Of a DNA stretch of 64,000 bases, positions 41,140 through 48,858 are shown one piece after another. A program made the position numbers and the translations under genes. Where the stretch lies: positions 105,611 to 169,610 of the forward strand of contig JAVCCE010000001.1 in assembly GCA_030765645.1 (NCBI GenBank). Direction: 5' to 3'. The DNA is from Candidatus Hinthialibacter antarcticus (GTDB taxonomy: Bacteria; Hinthialibacterota; Hinthialibacteria; Hinthialibacterales; Hinthialibacteraceae). The stretch's first letter is position 1, and each line of letters begins with the position of its first letter. The notes under the pieces are model-generated. The model saw only the letters and a program-made list of their open reading frames with translations, did no database searches and was not told the origin of the DNA.

Positions 41140-41606
41140 ATGAATAATCATTTACCATCAAGAAAACGGCCTGCTGACGGCAATTATTATAATTACCACA
41201 AAAGTTTGATTGTATTCATTACCATCTGCACAAAGAACCGCATTCCGTGGTTGGCAAATGAAACAGTACATCGAGATTTACTGGACATCTGGAATAGATC
41301 CACTGCATGTATTGTTGGTAAATATCTAATTATGCCTGACCATATACACCTTTTTATTTCACCAGTAATTGATGAAATTTCAGTTAAAGATTGGGTTCGG
41401 TACTGGAAATCACAATTTACAAAAAAAACAAGAACCCTGAATTCCAATGGCAATCTCATTTTTGGGATACGCGGATTAGGAATTGGAATCACTATGATGA
41501 AAAGTGGGCGTATGTCAGTGAGAACCCAGTCCGAAAAGGGTTTGTGAATTCTGCAGGCGATTGGCCTTATCAAGGTGAGATTAGCGAATTAAGCATAAAC
41601 AGTTAA
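41140..41606 (+). pseudogene. REP-associated tyrosine transposase (RAYT, Y1 family), frameshifted
   Basis: The first frame (41140 to about 41428) encodes the N-terminal part with the HUH metal motif MPDHIHLF, then VRYWKSQFTKK. The rest of the family signature (QSHFWDTRIRN, HYDEKWAYV with the catalytic-type Tyr, SENPVRKG, DWPYQGE) is read in the -1 frame and ends at 41606. The switch falls on an A8 run at 41421-41428, preceded in zero frame by ACA. An indel in this run would explain it (pseudogene), but the heptamer A-AAA-AAA is also a plausible -1 slippery site. RAYT proteins process REP palindromes, and such palindromes flank this gene on both sides (41033-41127 and 41628-41693). The original frame alone runs to 41547 with no family similarity at its end. 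Confidence 0.8.
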
Positions 41607-41627
41607 ATAAACGCAAATAAGCATTTG

Positions 41628-41693
41628 AGGGGAGGGCGAACCTCCTGGTGAGCCGCATTAGAGCGTTTACATATTGATTCTGCGCGGCTCGTA
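41628..41693. repeat. REP-like palindrome, copy 3 (right arm lost)
   Basis: Same orientation and core as the intact copy at 41033-41127 (GGGGAGGGCGAACCTCCTGG start, then GAGCCGCATTAGAGCG and GCGCGGCTCG). The right terminal arm is replaced by a different repeat beginning at 41695. It lies 21 bp downstream of the frameshifted transposase gene. Confidence 0.7.
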
Positions 41694-41694
41694 G

Positions 41695-41740
41695 CCCCCC
41701 TTTTTAAGGGGGGGACGGCGCTGAAAGCGCAAGGGGGGAT
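41695..41740. repeat. C6-T5-AA-G6 palindromic repeat, copy 1
   Basis: CCCCCC-TTTTT-AA-GGGGGGG followed by ACGGCGCTGAAAGCGC and AGGGGGGAT: two nested hairpins. The same unit recurs at 59334-59380, 63778-63822 and 63929-63973. It abuts the truncated REP-like copy, so one element probably inserted into or recombined with the other. Confidence 0.75.
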
Positions 41741-41757
41741 CAAACGATTGGCGTATC

Positions 41758-41996
41758 ACATCGCAAATCTCGTCCAAAGGCTTGGGAGCCTCTCTGTGAG
41801 CGCCTGTGCAAAAGGGCCTGAAAGCCCGCACTGAAGCGAAGAGCGAGCCGCCCAAGCAGGCCACCAATATCTTGCATCTGACACGTGATTGTACATCGCG
41901 AATCTCGTCAAAAGGCTTGGGAGCCTCTCTGTGAGCGCCTGTGCAAAAGGGCCTGAAAGCCCGCACTGAAGCGAAGAGAGAGGCGCCCAAGCCTTT
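41758..41996. repeat. Two tandem copies (135-bp period) of a long hairpin repeat
   Basis: The block starting ACATCGC(A/G)AATCTCGTC at 41758 recurs at 41893. Each copy contains a hairpin unit: GGCTTGGG...GCGCCTGTGCAAAAGGGC...GCCCGCACTGAAGCG...CCCAAGC. In the second copy the outer arms AAAGGCTTGGG (41911-41921) and CCCAAGCCTTT (41986-41996) are perfect, with an inner CCTCTCT/AGAGAGG. Further members lie at 48859-48940, 49043-49112 and 57884-57964. It fills the spacer before the phosphopantetheinyl transferase gene; open frames across it are artefacts of the repeat. Confidence 0.8.
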
Positions 41997-42039
41997 ACGA
42001 TTAGATGCAATTTTATGACGCTTCGTTCGGAACAATATA

Positions 42040-42693
42040 ATGACGATTCGGGTATATCACACCCAATTCTCCGCCCCGCTGCCCGACGCCCAATGGCGCC
42101 GCTTGTTTGAACCGCTGCCCCCCGCCATTCAAGAGCAGATCAACCGATACAAACGCTGGCAAGACCAAACCGCCTGTCTGCTCGGTAAACGATTACTGCT
42201 TTCAGCGCTGATCGACGCGGGTTTTTCTGAGCAATGCCTGAGCGACCTTCAATACACCCAATACAACCGCCCCTATTTAGACGGGCCAGGCGATTTTAAT
42301 CTGTCGCATTCCGGTGAGATTGTTGTTTGCGCAATATCTGATAGTTCCCGCCTCGGCGTTGATGTCGAATTCAACCGCTCCATCGAGTTTCAAGACTTCC
42401 AACAATATATGTCGCCCACTGAATGGCATGACATCAACGCCGCACATCAACCTCTCGAACGCTTTTACCATTATTGGACCGCCAAAGAGAGCGTCATCAA
42501 AGCTGATGGGCGCGGGTTATCCGCCCCGCTGGAGGAAGTTATCATCAAGCCGCCCCTCGCGATGTTAAGCGAAACCACTTGGCGCCTGCATCCATTGAAA
42601 ATCGCGAAGGCTCATACTTGCCACCTTGCGACGGATGACTGCGACCAGCAAATCTGCTTGTTACCGCTAGATTTTAACAATATGTCATGTTAA
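42040..42693 (+). CDS. Sfp-type 4'-phosphopantetheinyl transferase
   Basis: A 217-residue enzyme that moves the phosphopantetheine arm of CoA onto the conserved serine of PCP and ACP domains. Family landmarks in order: RYKRWQDQTACLLGKRLLL (about 35-55), the substrate-site FNLSHSG (about 86-92), the Mg-binding GVDVE (about 105) and YWTAKESVIKADGRGL (about 145-160) with the WxxKES triad. The length fits the Sfp family. Its location beside a cluster with at least nine carrier domains makes it the likely priming enzyme for that line, although it could also serve others. There is no strong ribosome site before the ATG, which follows a repeat-filled spacer. Confidence 0.93.
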   Translation: MTIRVYHTQFSAPLPDAQWRRLFEPLPPAIQEQINRYKRWQDQTACLLGKRLLLSALIDAGFSEQCLSDLQYTQYNRPYLDGPGDFNLSHSGEIVVCAISDSSRLGVDVEFNRSIEFQDFQQYMSPTEWHDINAAHQPLERFYHYWTAKESVIKADGRGLSAPLEEVIIKPPLAMLSETTWRLHPLKIAKAHTCHLATDDCDQQICLLPLDFNNMSC

Positions 42694-42882
42694 ATATGAC
42701 AAGTTGAATAAAGTATCAATTTTACTTGACAACCCCGGTGTACTGGATTACTTTAGAACAGCGCTATTTAGCAGCACCTTTGAGAATCCATGCTGAAAAC
42801 GACACGTTCATCAGCAGACCGCCTGCTCAAATACGTCATAGACTCATGCGAATTGAAGCAGGAAAAATGTGAAATAAAACAA

Positions 42883-42928
42883 TTGCATAATTTCAAATCT
42901 ACTTTATAATGCCTTCCACTTATAAAGT
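42883..42928 (+). promoter_or_regulatory. Promoter with dyad over the -10 box
   Basis: TTGCAT (42883-42888), 16-bp spacer, TATAAT (42905-42910). A perfect 9-bp inverted repeat ACTTTATAA (42901-42909) and TTATAAAGT (42920-42928) covers the -10 and start site, as an operator would. The remainder of the 42694-42974 spacer shows no gene. The leader runs about 58 nt to the AGAGGAGAAACAAA ribosome site of the next gene. Confidence 0.6.
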
Positions 42929-42974
42929 AAAATACGAAGATAAAAAGACTTACATATAAAAGAGGAGAAACAAA

Positions 42975-43484
42975 ATGGCAGCCACTCCAGAATTACAGCC
43001 AAGCGGTCATCTCGATGAGGCCCGCAAAATCGTTCGCAAAAATATGTATTGGGCTATGGGCATCGGCGCCGTCCCTGTCCCCATCGTTGATCTCGTTGGC
43101 ATCGCCGCTTTTCAGGTCAAAGCCATCAAAGAATTGTCTGACCTCTACGGCGTTACGTTTTATGAGCACAAAGTAAAGAACGTCATCGCCTCGTTGGTGT
43201 CGGGTTTCACCGCGCCGTACGTCGCAGGCTTTTTGTTTAGCAGCGTCGTCAAGTTTTTACCGGGCCTGGGAACAATCATGGGCTACGCGTCTGTTCCCGT
43301 CGCCGCAGGCGCCGTGACCTACGCAATGGGCAAAGTCTTCGTTCAACACTTTGAAGCAGGCGGAACCTTCTTAGACCTCAACCCTGACAAAGTGCGCGAG
43401 TACTTCAACAGCCAGTTGCAAGAAGGCGCTGGCATGGCGGAAGACGCCTCCAAAGGCGCCAAAAAAACCGCCGCTGCTTCGTAA
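42975..43484 (+). CDS. DUF697 (YcjF-like) membrane protein, copy 2
   Basis: A 169-residue paralogue of the protein at 40324-40896. It lacks the long acidic N-terminus and starts close to the conserved NMYWAMGIGAVPVPIVDLV. It then has FQVKAIKELSDLYGV, a Gly-rich hydrophobic middle with FLPGLGTIMG, TYAMGKVFVQHFEAGG and LNPDKVREYF near the end; the tail is Ala/Lys rich. Two to three membrane segments are likely. It has its own promoter (42883-42910), a strong ribosome site (AGAGGAG, 8 nt before ATG) and shares a short operon with the small membrane protein at 43507. The pair of paralogues bracketing the transposase and phosphopantetheinyl transferase suggests an old duplication. Function is unknown. 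Confidence 0.88.
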   Translation: MAATPELQPSGHLDEARKIVRKNMYWAMGIGAVPVPIVDLVGIAAFQVKAIKELSDLYGVTFYEHKVKNVIASLVSGFTAPYVAGFLFSSVVKFLPGLGTIMGYASVPVAAGAVTYAMGKVFVQHFEAGGTFLDLNPDKVREYFNSQLQEGAGMAEDASKGAKKTAAAS

Positions 43485-43506
43485 ATTAATTTAGCGGGAG
43501 CGAAAA

Positions 43507-43695
43507 ATGAGTCACTTGATTATCTATATCAGTTTTTGTTTTTTGGTCGCGTTTTTTGGAAAGAAAAAACGCTTCGGCTTCTGGGGATATCTGATCGCCT
43601 CATTGATCTTCACCCCCATCGGCGGGATCTTAATGATGATTCCATCCGAGCCGAAGATCAAAGCCAAAGTCGAAGCAGAAGCTGACGCCAGTTAG
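43507..43695 (+). CDS. Small two-span membrane protein
   Basis: 62 residues, with hydrophobic segments at about 3-17 and 25-46 separated by a basic loop (GKKKRFGFWG), and a charged C-terminus. GGGAG lies 7 nt before the ATG. It begins 22 bp after the DUF697 gene and is followed by a strong terminator, so the two form a two-gene operon. I do not recognise a family beyond general small inner-membrane proteins. Confidence 0.75.
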   Translation: MSHLIIYISFCFLVAFFGKKKRFGFWGYLIASLIFTPIGGILMMIPSEPKIKAKVEAEADAS

Positions 43696-43720
43696 ACGCG
43701 TTTCGTTTTAAATTGTAACG

Positions 43721-43771
43721 AAAGAGCAACGGTTGAGGTTGTAAATCCAACCGCAACTGTTGCTCTTTTTT
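43721..43771 (+). terminator. Rho-independent terminator
   Basis: The stem AAAGAGCAACGGTTG (43721-43735) pairs with CAACTGTTGCTCTTT (43754-43768) through one G-T pair, and T6 (43766-43771) follows. It closes the DUF697/small membrane protein operon and separates it from the ABC exporter gene. Confidence 0.85.
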
Positions 43772-43880
43772 CGTTTTGGGTTGAGTATATTGTGCAGCCG
43801 CGTGGACCAATGCGGCCCGAATCGTTCATCGCGTCAATGTTCATCGTCTTTATTCTCAACCAGTGAATTGTTTGTGTGAA

Positions 43881-45533
43881 ATGGATTTTTTTGATTTTCT
43901 CAAAAATGAGTCAGACGCCTTCCAAACCAACCTGCTTGTGGTGTTCGCCATATCAGGGCTGATTAACTTTTTAATCATTGTGGTCATCATCGCCTCCATC
44001 AGCACCGCCGACGGCAACACTCTGCAAAACCTGATTATTTTCGCCGTTTCGATTTTCGCCTTCGTCCGCACTCAAAAATATTCGATGGACCGCTCCACCA
44101 AAATCGTCGAAGGGGTCATCACCCAGATTCGCGCGCGCCTGGTCGATAAAATTCGGCGCTCGAATTTGTCTTCATTTGAAAACATCGGCGAAAGCCGCTT
44201 GATGAACCTGCTCACCCAGGAAACCTTGACCATCTCCGGCGCCGCCCGTTTGTTTTCGCGCTTGTGTTCAACCGCAACGCTGCTCATCGTCGGCTTTTTA
44301 TTCATCGCTTACATTTCGCTGACCGCGCTGTTAATCACGCTGGGGCTGATCTTTTTTGGCGTCCTGGCTTACCGCGACAAAAAAAACAGCCATGAAAAAG
44401 ATTTAAAAGAAGCAAGCGACAAAGAAAATTTATATTTTGAAAAAGTCAACCATTTGCTCGACGGTTTCAAAGAAGTCAAAGTGAATGACGACCGCAATGA
44501 CGATTTATTCACCAATTACATTTGCAAGATCGGCGAAGAGACCGAAGCCCTCAAGGTTCGTTCGTCCGAACAACAAACCAAGACCATCATTTTCGCCCAA
44601 GTGTTTTGTTACTTATTAATGGGCTTCATGATTTTTGTTTTCCCCACCATCGTCGAAGTCGAACACTCGCAGCTGGTGCAGATCGTCTCGGTAATTTTAT
44701 TTCTCACCACCGGCCCGCTGCAAGAAGCGGTCGGCGTGTTTCCCTTTGTGGAGCGCGCCAACGTCGCCGTACGCAACCTGCGCGACCTCGAGGCCGAACT
44801 CGAACACATCGAACTCGAAACCGTGCGCCCCACCGGACGCCGCAAACCCAAACCGTTTGAATCGCTGGTCTGTAAAGACGTGACGTACGAATACAACCAC
44901 TCCCAATCCGAATCGCAGTTCCGCATCGGCCCGATTAATTTTGAACTCCACCGGGGCGAGATTGTGTTTATCATGGGCGGCAACGGCGCCGGAAAATCAA
45001 CCTTTTTCAAAGTGCTGACCGGCTTATATTTTTGGAACCGGGGCGAGATAATGCACAACGGGCGCCGCGTCAACAAGCGCAACTTGTCCGCCTATCGCGC
45101 CTGCTTTTCGATCGTCTTTCAAGACATGCACCTGTTCGACCGCATGTACGGCGTTCGCAAGATCGACAACAACCGCGTGAACCACTTACTCGATATAATG
45201 AAACTCGACGACAAGACGTCGATTCTGGAAGACGGCTCAATCGAAAATCTGCAACTCTCAACCGGGCAGAAAAAACGCCTGGCGCTCATCATCGGCGACC
45301 TCGAAAACCGCGACATCTGCGTATTCGATGAATGGGCCGCCGACCAAGACCCGCAGTTCCGCAAATATTTTTATGAAACCTATTTGCCCGAACTCAAGAA
45401 GCGCGGAAAAACCATACTGGCAATCACACACGACGACAGGTACTATCATAAAGCCGACCGCATTTATAAAATGGAATACGGTCAACTCATTGATTATAAA
45501 GTCGAACCAAAACCGGGACAGAAAAAGCGCTAA
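43881..45533 (+). CDS. Cyclic-peptide ABC exporter (SyrD/PvdE-like)
   Basis: Fused membrane-ATPase transporter of 550 residues from ATG 43881; an in-frame GTG at 43863 would add six. Six hydrophobic segments span about 15-285. The ATPase has Walker A GGNGAGKST (near 365-373), Q-loop FQDMHLFD, signature LSTGQKKR and Walker B ICVFDEWAADQDP, then the His switch ITHDD. The acidic DEWAADQDP and overall layout match the cyclic-peptide transporter family (SyrD, PvdE), which exports NRPS products or precursors across the inner membrane. Its stop overlaps the ATG of the SPFH gene by one base (TAATG), so the two are co-translated. It is the best candidate for export of the peptide made by the neighbouring synthetases. 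Neither possible start has a clear ribosome site. Confidence 0.92.
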   Translation: MDFFDFLKNESDAFQTNLLVVFAISGLINFLIIVVIIASISTADGNTLQNLIIFAVSIFAFVRTQKYSMDRSTKIVEGVITQIRARLVDKIRRSNLSSFENIGESRLMNLLTQETLTISGAARLFSRLCSTATLLIVGFLFIAYISLTALLITLGLIFFGVLAYRDKKNSHEKDLKEASDKENLYFEKVNHLLDGFKEVKVNDDRNDDLFTNYICKIGEETEALKVRSSEQQTKTIIFAQVFCYLLMGFMIFVFPTIVEVEHSQLVQIVSVILFLTTGPLQEAVGVFPFVERANVAVRNLRDLEAELEHIELETVRPTGRRKPKPFESLVCKDVTYEYNHSQSESQFRIGPINFELHRGEIVFIMGGNGAGKSTFFKVLTGLYFWNRGEIMHNGRRVNKRNLSAYRACFSIVFQDMHLFDRMYGVRKIDNNRVNHLLDIMKLDDKTSILEDGSIENLQLSTGQKKRLALIIGDLENRDICVFDEWAADQDPQFRKYFYETYLPELKKRGKTILAITHDDRYYHKADRIYKMEYGQLIDYKVEPKPGQKKR

Positions 45534-46579
45534 TGGAAGAAGCAACCAAACCGACCCCGAAAAAAGCAGGGCTGATCCGCCGCTTTGGCTATTGGATCGC
45601 GAGCAAACGATTTGGCATGGAGATTTTCTTATTGATCTGCGTGTTGCTGACGCTGTTTTTTGCGGACCGCATTTTCATAACCATTCAGTCGGGCGAGTTA
45701 GGCGTGCTCTACAAACGCTTCGGAGGCACCGTTGTCGACAAGCCGCCTCTGCAAGAAGGCCTGCATTTCGTTCTGCCCATCAATATCGTTTCGGTTTACG
45801 ACGTTCGCGTCCAGCAGGAAGAACATGAATACCACGTCCTCAGCAAAGACGGCCTGCGCATCAGCATCAGCGTTTCGATTCGCTTTCATCCTCACCGCGA
45901 CGAAAACCTGAACTTATTACACAAACAAATCGGCCCCGAATATTTGAAGAAAATCATTATTCCAGAAATCGAATCGGCGCTGCGTACCATCATCGGTAAA
46001 TATGAACCGGCGGAACTGTATCAAGCCGATTACAGCCTGCTTGAATCGGCCATTAGCGAATCGTTGATGCAGCTGACCGAAAGTTTCGTTGTCCTCGACG
46101 ACTTGCTCATCACTGAAATTGCGCTGCCGCCTTTGGTGCAAGACGCCATTCAAAACAAATTGATGGAACAACACAACGCCGAAAAATATAAATACTTATT
46201 GCAGCAGGCCGAAGAAGAGGCCAAGCGCAAAGTGATTCTCGCGACTGGCATCCGTGATTTTCAAGACATCGTCGGCGAAGGCATCTCCACCCAACTGCTG
46301 CAATGGCGCGGTATCGAAGCCACGCTAGAACTCGCCAAGTCGCCCAATTCAAAAATCGTCATCATCGGCAACTCGCGCGACGGGCTGCCGCTCATATTTA
46401 ATGCGTCCGACGCGCCCACGTTAGAACAAAACGCGACCAACCTCGGCTCGCTTCCGTCCGCGTCTGCAGGCGCTGCAATGGACGCAACCGAAGTCGAAAA
46501 ACTGACGTCCGCTTATTCCTCGGTCTTCCAAACGCCATTGAGCACATTTGAAAAAATGGGTTCGAGCGGCCTGAAATAG
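45533..46579 (+). CDS. SPFH/band-7 (prohibitin-like) membrane protein
   Basis: 348 residues: a short basic cytoplasmic head, one membrane span (about 29-49), then an SPFH domain (about 50-240; SGELGVLYKRFGG, PLQEGLHFVLP, LSKDGLRISISVSIRF) and a helical, charged coiled-coil stretch (NAEKYKYLLQQAEEEAKRK). The C-terminus is Ser/Ala rich. Members form ring or cage scaffolds in membranes and often partner with proteases or transporters. Here the gene is coupled to an ABC peptide exporter (TAATG) and followed 15 bp later by a solute-binding protein, so a scaffold around the exporter is a reasonable inference. Prohibitin itself or an HflK/C-type regulator are close alternatives within the fold. Confidence 0.88.
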   Translation: MEEATKPTPKKAGLIRRFGYWIASKRFGMEIFLLICVLLTLFFADRIFITIQSGELGVLYKRFGGTVVDKPPLQEGLHFVLPINIVSVYDVRVQQEEHEYHVLSKDGLRISISVSIRFHPHRDENLNLLHKQIGPEYLKKIIIPEIESALRTIIGKYEPAELYQADYSLLESAISESLMQLTESFVVLDDLLITEIALPPLVQDAIQNKLMEQHNAEKYKYLLQQAEEEAKRKVILATGIRDFQDIVGEGISTQLLQWRGIEATLELAKSPNSKIVIIGNSRDGLPLIFNASDAPTLEQNATNLGSLPSASAGAAMDATEVEKLTSAYSSVFQTPLSTFEKMGSSGLK

Positions 46580-46594
46580 AAAGGAGCCGACGCT

Positions 46595-47995
46595 ATGAAT
46601 CCGCATCGCTCCAACCACCGCTACATGCGTTCCATCGCGATTGTCTGCATGGCTGTCTGCGTCGCCCTGGGGCTGTTCGCGAGCGCCCAAGCGCAAAAAA
46701 AAGTCGTGACTTTACACATCACCGCGTTTGAGGGCTACTCCAATACGATAGAGAAAACATTCAAAGCGTTAGTCAAAGAGAAATACGACGTCGATGTTAA
46801 AATTGAATTGCGCGTCGCCAACAACCCGGATGATATCTTTAACGACGCCAAATCGGGGCGGTCTGACCTACTGAGCATTTCCAGCAATCTATTTCTCAGC
46901 GACGTTTGGCCTCTCGTACATGAGAACCTCGTCCAGGCCTTGCCGACAGACCGAATCACAAACTACAACAAAATTTCTCCATTGATTTTCAAACAAAAAT
47001 TCGTCAGCGTCGGCGATAAAATATATGGCATTCCCTTCGCCGCCGGTTCATACGCATTGGCCTACAACGCCGACCTGGTCGACGAGGCCCCCACCAGTTG
47101 GAACGTCTTGTGGAACGTCCGCAGCCAAAACCAATATTCTCTGACCTCCGATTATTCTGAATGCAACATCTACCTCACCGCGCTCGCGATGGGCATCGCC
47201 CCCGAAGACGTGTACGACCCTGATATTATTTTCCAGAAGGTGCCTCTCAACGAGTTTCGCTCCAAACTCAACGACCTGGCTAAAAACGCCCGGTCATTTT
47301 GGGAAAGCACCGCCAACGTCGAAGAAATGAGTACGCTGAAATTCACCACCACTTGGGGCTTTGCCGTGCAACAAGCTAACATGCAAGGCCAAAACTGGAA
47401 ATTCGCCAAACCCAAAGAAGGGTTAACCGCCTACTTTGATTCATGGGCGATCTCCACCACCGTCCCCCCTGACTCCATCGAATACGACCTGTGCATCGAA
47501 TGGATCAACCACTGCCATGAATCGCAAGTTCAAGTGAAAGCAGTGCGCGACTGGGGCATGACCCCTGTCATCACCGGCTTGAAAGACCAGTTCACGCCCG
47601 AAGAAATTGAATACTTCCACATTGAGAATGAAGAGTTTTGGAACGCGGTTTCATTTTGGGAAATTCTACGCCCGGTCAATTACCACACTACCAGCGCATT
47701 GTGGAAAGTCGCCATGTCGCTCAAAATGAACCCCGCGTCTAAATTTGTCTCGTTTCAAGACGAACAACAAGAGCGAATCGACTCGGGCGTGAACCGCTAC
47801 ATTCGCGGCAAAAAAATCGCCGCCGAAACGCGCCAAAACCGCGCCGCGCGCGCGGGCGCCAACCAGGAAATCATCACCTTCCCCAGCGACCGTCATTATG
47901 AATTAACGCTGTATTCACTCTCGAAGGGAATGACCAAAGCAGAGGTCATTCAAAAAGCCGTGGAAGAATATATCAAAAATAATCCCATCGAATAG
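46595..47995 (+). CDS. Exported solute-binding protein with C-terminal RHH-like segment
   Basis: 466 residues. The signal peptide ends at about residue 34 (AQAQKK). The body (35-400) has the layout of a PotD/SBP_bac_1-8 type periplasmic binding protein (LHITAFEGY start, GIPFAAGSYALAYNADLV, TTTWGFAV, WAISTTVPPDS, then INHCHESQVQ). An Arg-rich linker (about 395-420) leads to a last 45 residues that fit a ribbon-helix-helix pattern: strand EIITFPSD, helix YELTLYSLSKG, helix MTKAEVIQKAVEEYIKN. No permease genes are adjacent; it follows the exporter/SPFH pair by 15 bp with AGGAG 9 nt before ATG, so it may act with those rather than in uptake. An RHH DNA-binding fold on an exported protein is odd; it could be used for dimerisation, or the protein could stay inside. 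Confidence 0.8.
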   Translation: MNPHRSNHRYMRSIAIVCMAVCVALGLFASAQAQKKVVTLHITAFEGYSNTIEKTFKALVKEKYDVDVKIELRVANNPDDIFNDAKSGRSDLLSISSNLFLSDVWPLVHENLVQALPTDRITNYNKISPLIFKQKFVSVGDKIYGIPFAAGSYALAYNADLVDEAPTSWNVLWNVRSQNQYSLTSDYSECNIYLTALAMGIAPEDVYDPDIIFQKVPLNEFRSKLNDLAKNARSFWESTANVEEMSTLKFTTTWGFAVQQANMQGQNWKFAKPKEGLTAYFDSWAISTTVPPDSIEYDLCIEWINHCHESQVQVKAVRDWGMTPVITGLKDQFTPEEIEYFHIENEEFWNAVSFWEILRPVNYHTTSALWKVAMSLKMNPASKFVSFQDEQQERIDSGVNRYIRGKKIAAETRQNRAARAGANQEIITFPSDRHYELTLYSLSKGMTKAEVIQKAVEEYIKNNPIE

Positions 47996-47998
47996 TTC

Positions 47999-48754
47999 TT
48001 ACTTCAATTCAAGATCAGCAACAACAAAGTCAAGAATATTTTTCTCCGCCGTGTTGATAAAAAAGTGATTGCCCTCAATCATACGCAAGTTCGTCGACTC
48101 GTTGCTCAGCTCGCTCCAGGCCGCTAAATTTTCTTTGGGGATGTCCTTGTCCTGCGTCCCGCCAAAGACGCTGAGCGGCATATCCAAGGGCGCTTCGGCT
48201 TGATGCGTATACGTTTCATAGAGCGTAAAATCCGCCCGCAATCGCGGCAACATAATGTCCATCAGTTCATCATTCGCGAGCACTTCCTCGGGCGTGCCTT
48301 CCAGATGGCGCAGCCCTTGTTTGAAGCCTTCGTCGTCCAGATGATAAATCGCCTCCCGCCGCATTGGCAACTGCGGAGCGCGATGCGCCGCGAGAAACAA
48401 ACGCACCGGCGTCGCGCGGTTTGACCGCCTTAACTCACGCGTCAATTCATACGCAATCAACGCTCCCATGCTGTAGCCAAAAAACGCGAACGGCATATCC
48501 ATCAGCGGAGCGAGTTGCTCGCTCAAAATTCTCGCCAGCGGCGCGACTTGCGAATAGGGCGGTTCCGACAAACGGTTCTCTCGGCCCGGCAATTGCACGG
48601 GACACACATGCACAGAGTCCGGCAGTTGTTCCGCCCAGGTACGGTAAACCGAAGCCCCGCCGCCCGCGAACGGAAAACAAAACAACCGCAGCGTCTGCTT
48701 TGAATTCACCGGCGCAGGCTGCACCCAGCGGCTTTGCTTAGAAACGGAATCCAT
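47999..48754 (-). CDS. Type II thioesterase (NRPS/PKS editing)
   Basis: 251-residue alpha/beta hydrolase with the type II thioesterase landmarks: LFCFPFAGGGASVYRTW near the start, QLPGRENR, the nucleophile elbow GYSMG (Ser about 93), LSVFGGTQDKDIP carrying the acid, and IEGNHFFI with the catalytic His. Such enzymes remove wrongly acylated or stalled groups from carrier domains of assembly lines. It is convergent with the solute-binding gene, with only 3 bp between the two stops, and has an AGAGGT ribosome site about 9 nt upstream of ATG. It belongs functionally with the synthetases although it is separated from them by the accessory block. Confidence 0.93.
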   Translation of the reverse strand: MDSVSKQSRWVQPAPVNSKQTLRLFCFPFAGGGASVYRTWAEQLPDSVHVCPVQLPGRENRLSEPPYSQVAPLARILSEQLAPLMDMPFAFFGYSMGALIAYELTRELRRSNRATPVRLFLAAHRAPQLPMRREAIYHLDDEGFKQGLRHLEGTPEEVLANDELMDIMLPRLRADFTLYETYTHQAEAPLDMPLSVFGGTQDKDIPKENLAAWSELSNESTNLRMIEGNHFFINTAEKNILDFVVADLELK

Positions 48755-48858
48755 TTAAAAAAACCTCTTTTAAATCCAATTATATGACTTGAGATATCTG
48801 CATTATAAACCCACCCCGCCCCGCTGCTCATGCCGGATTCCAAAATAGAACAACAGGC

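Noticed and set aside
41695..41740. C6-T5-AA-G6 unit as an intrinsic terminator
   Set aside because: The T-run is inside the loop and not after the stem, and the unit occurs in dispersed copies irrespective of gene ends, so it is a repeat.
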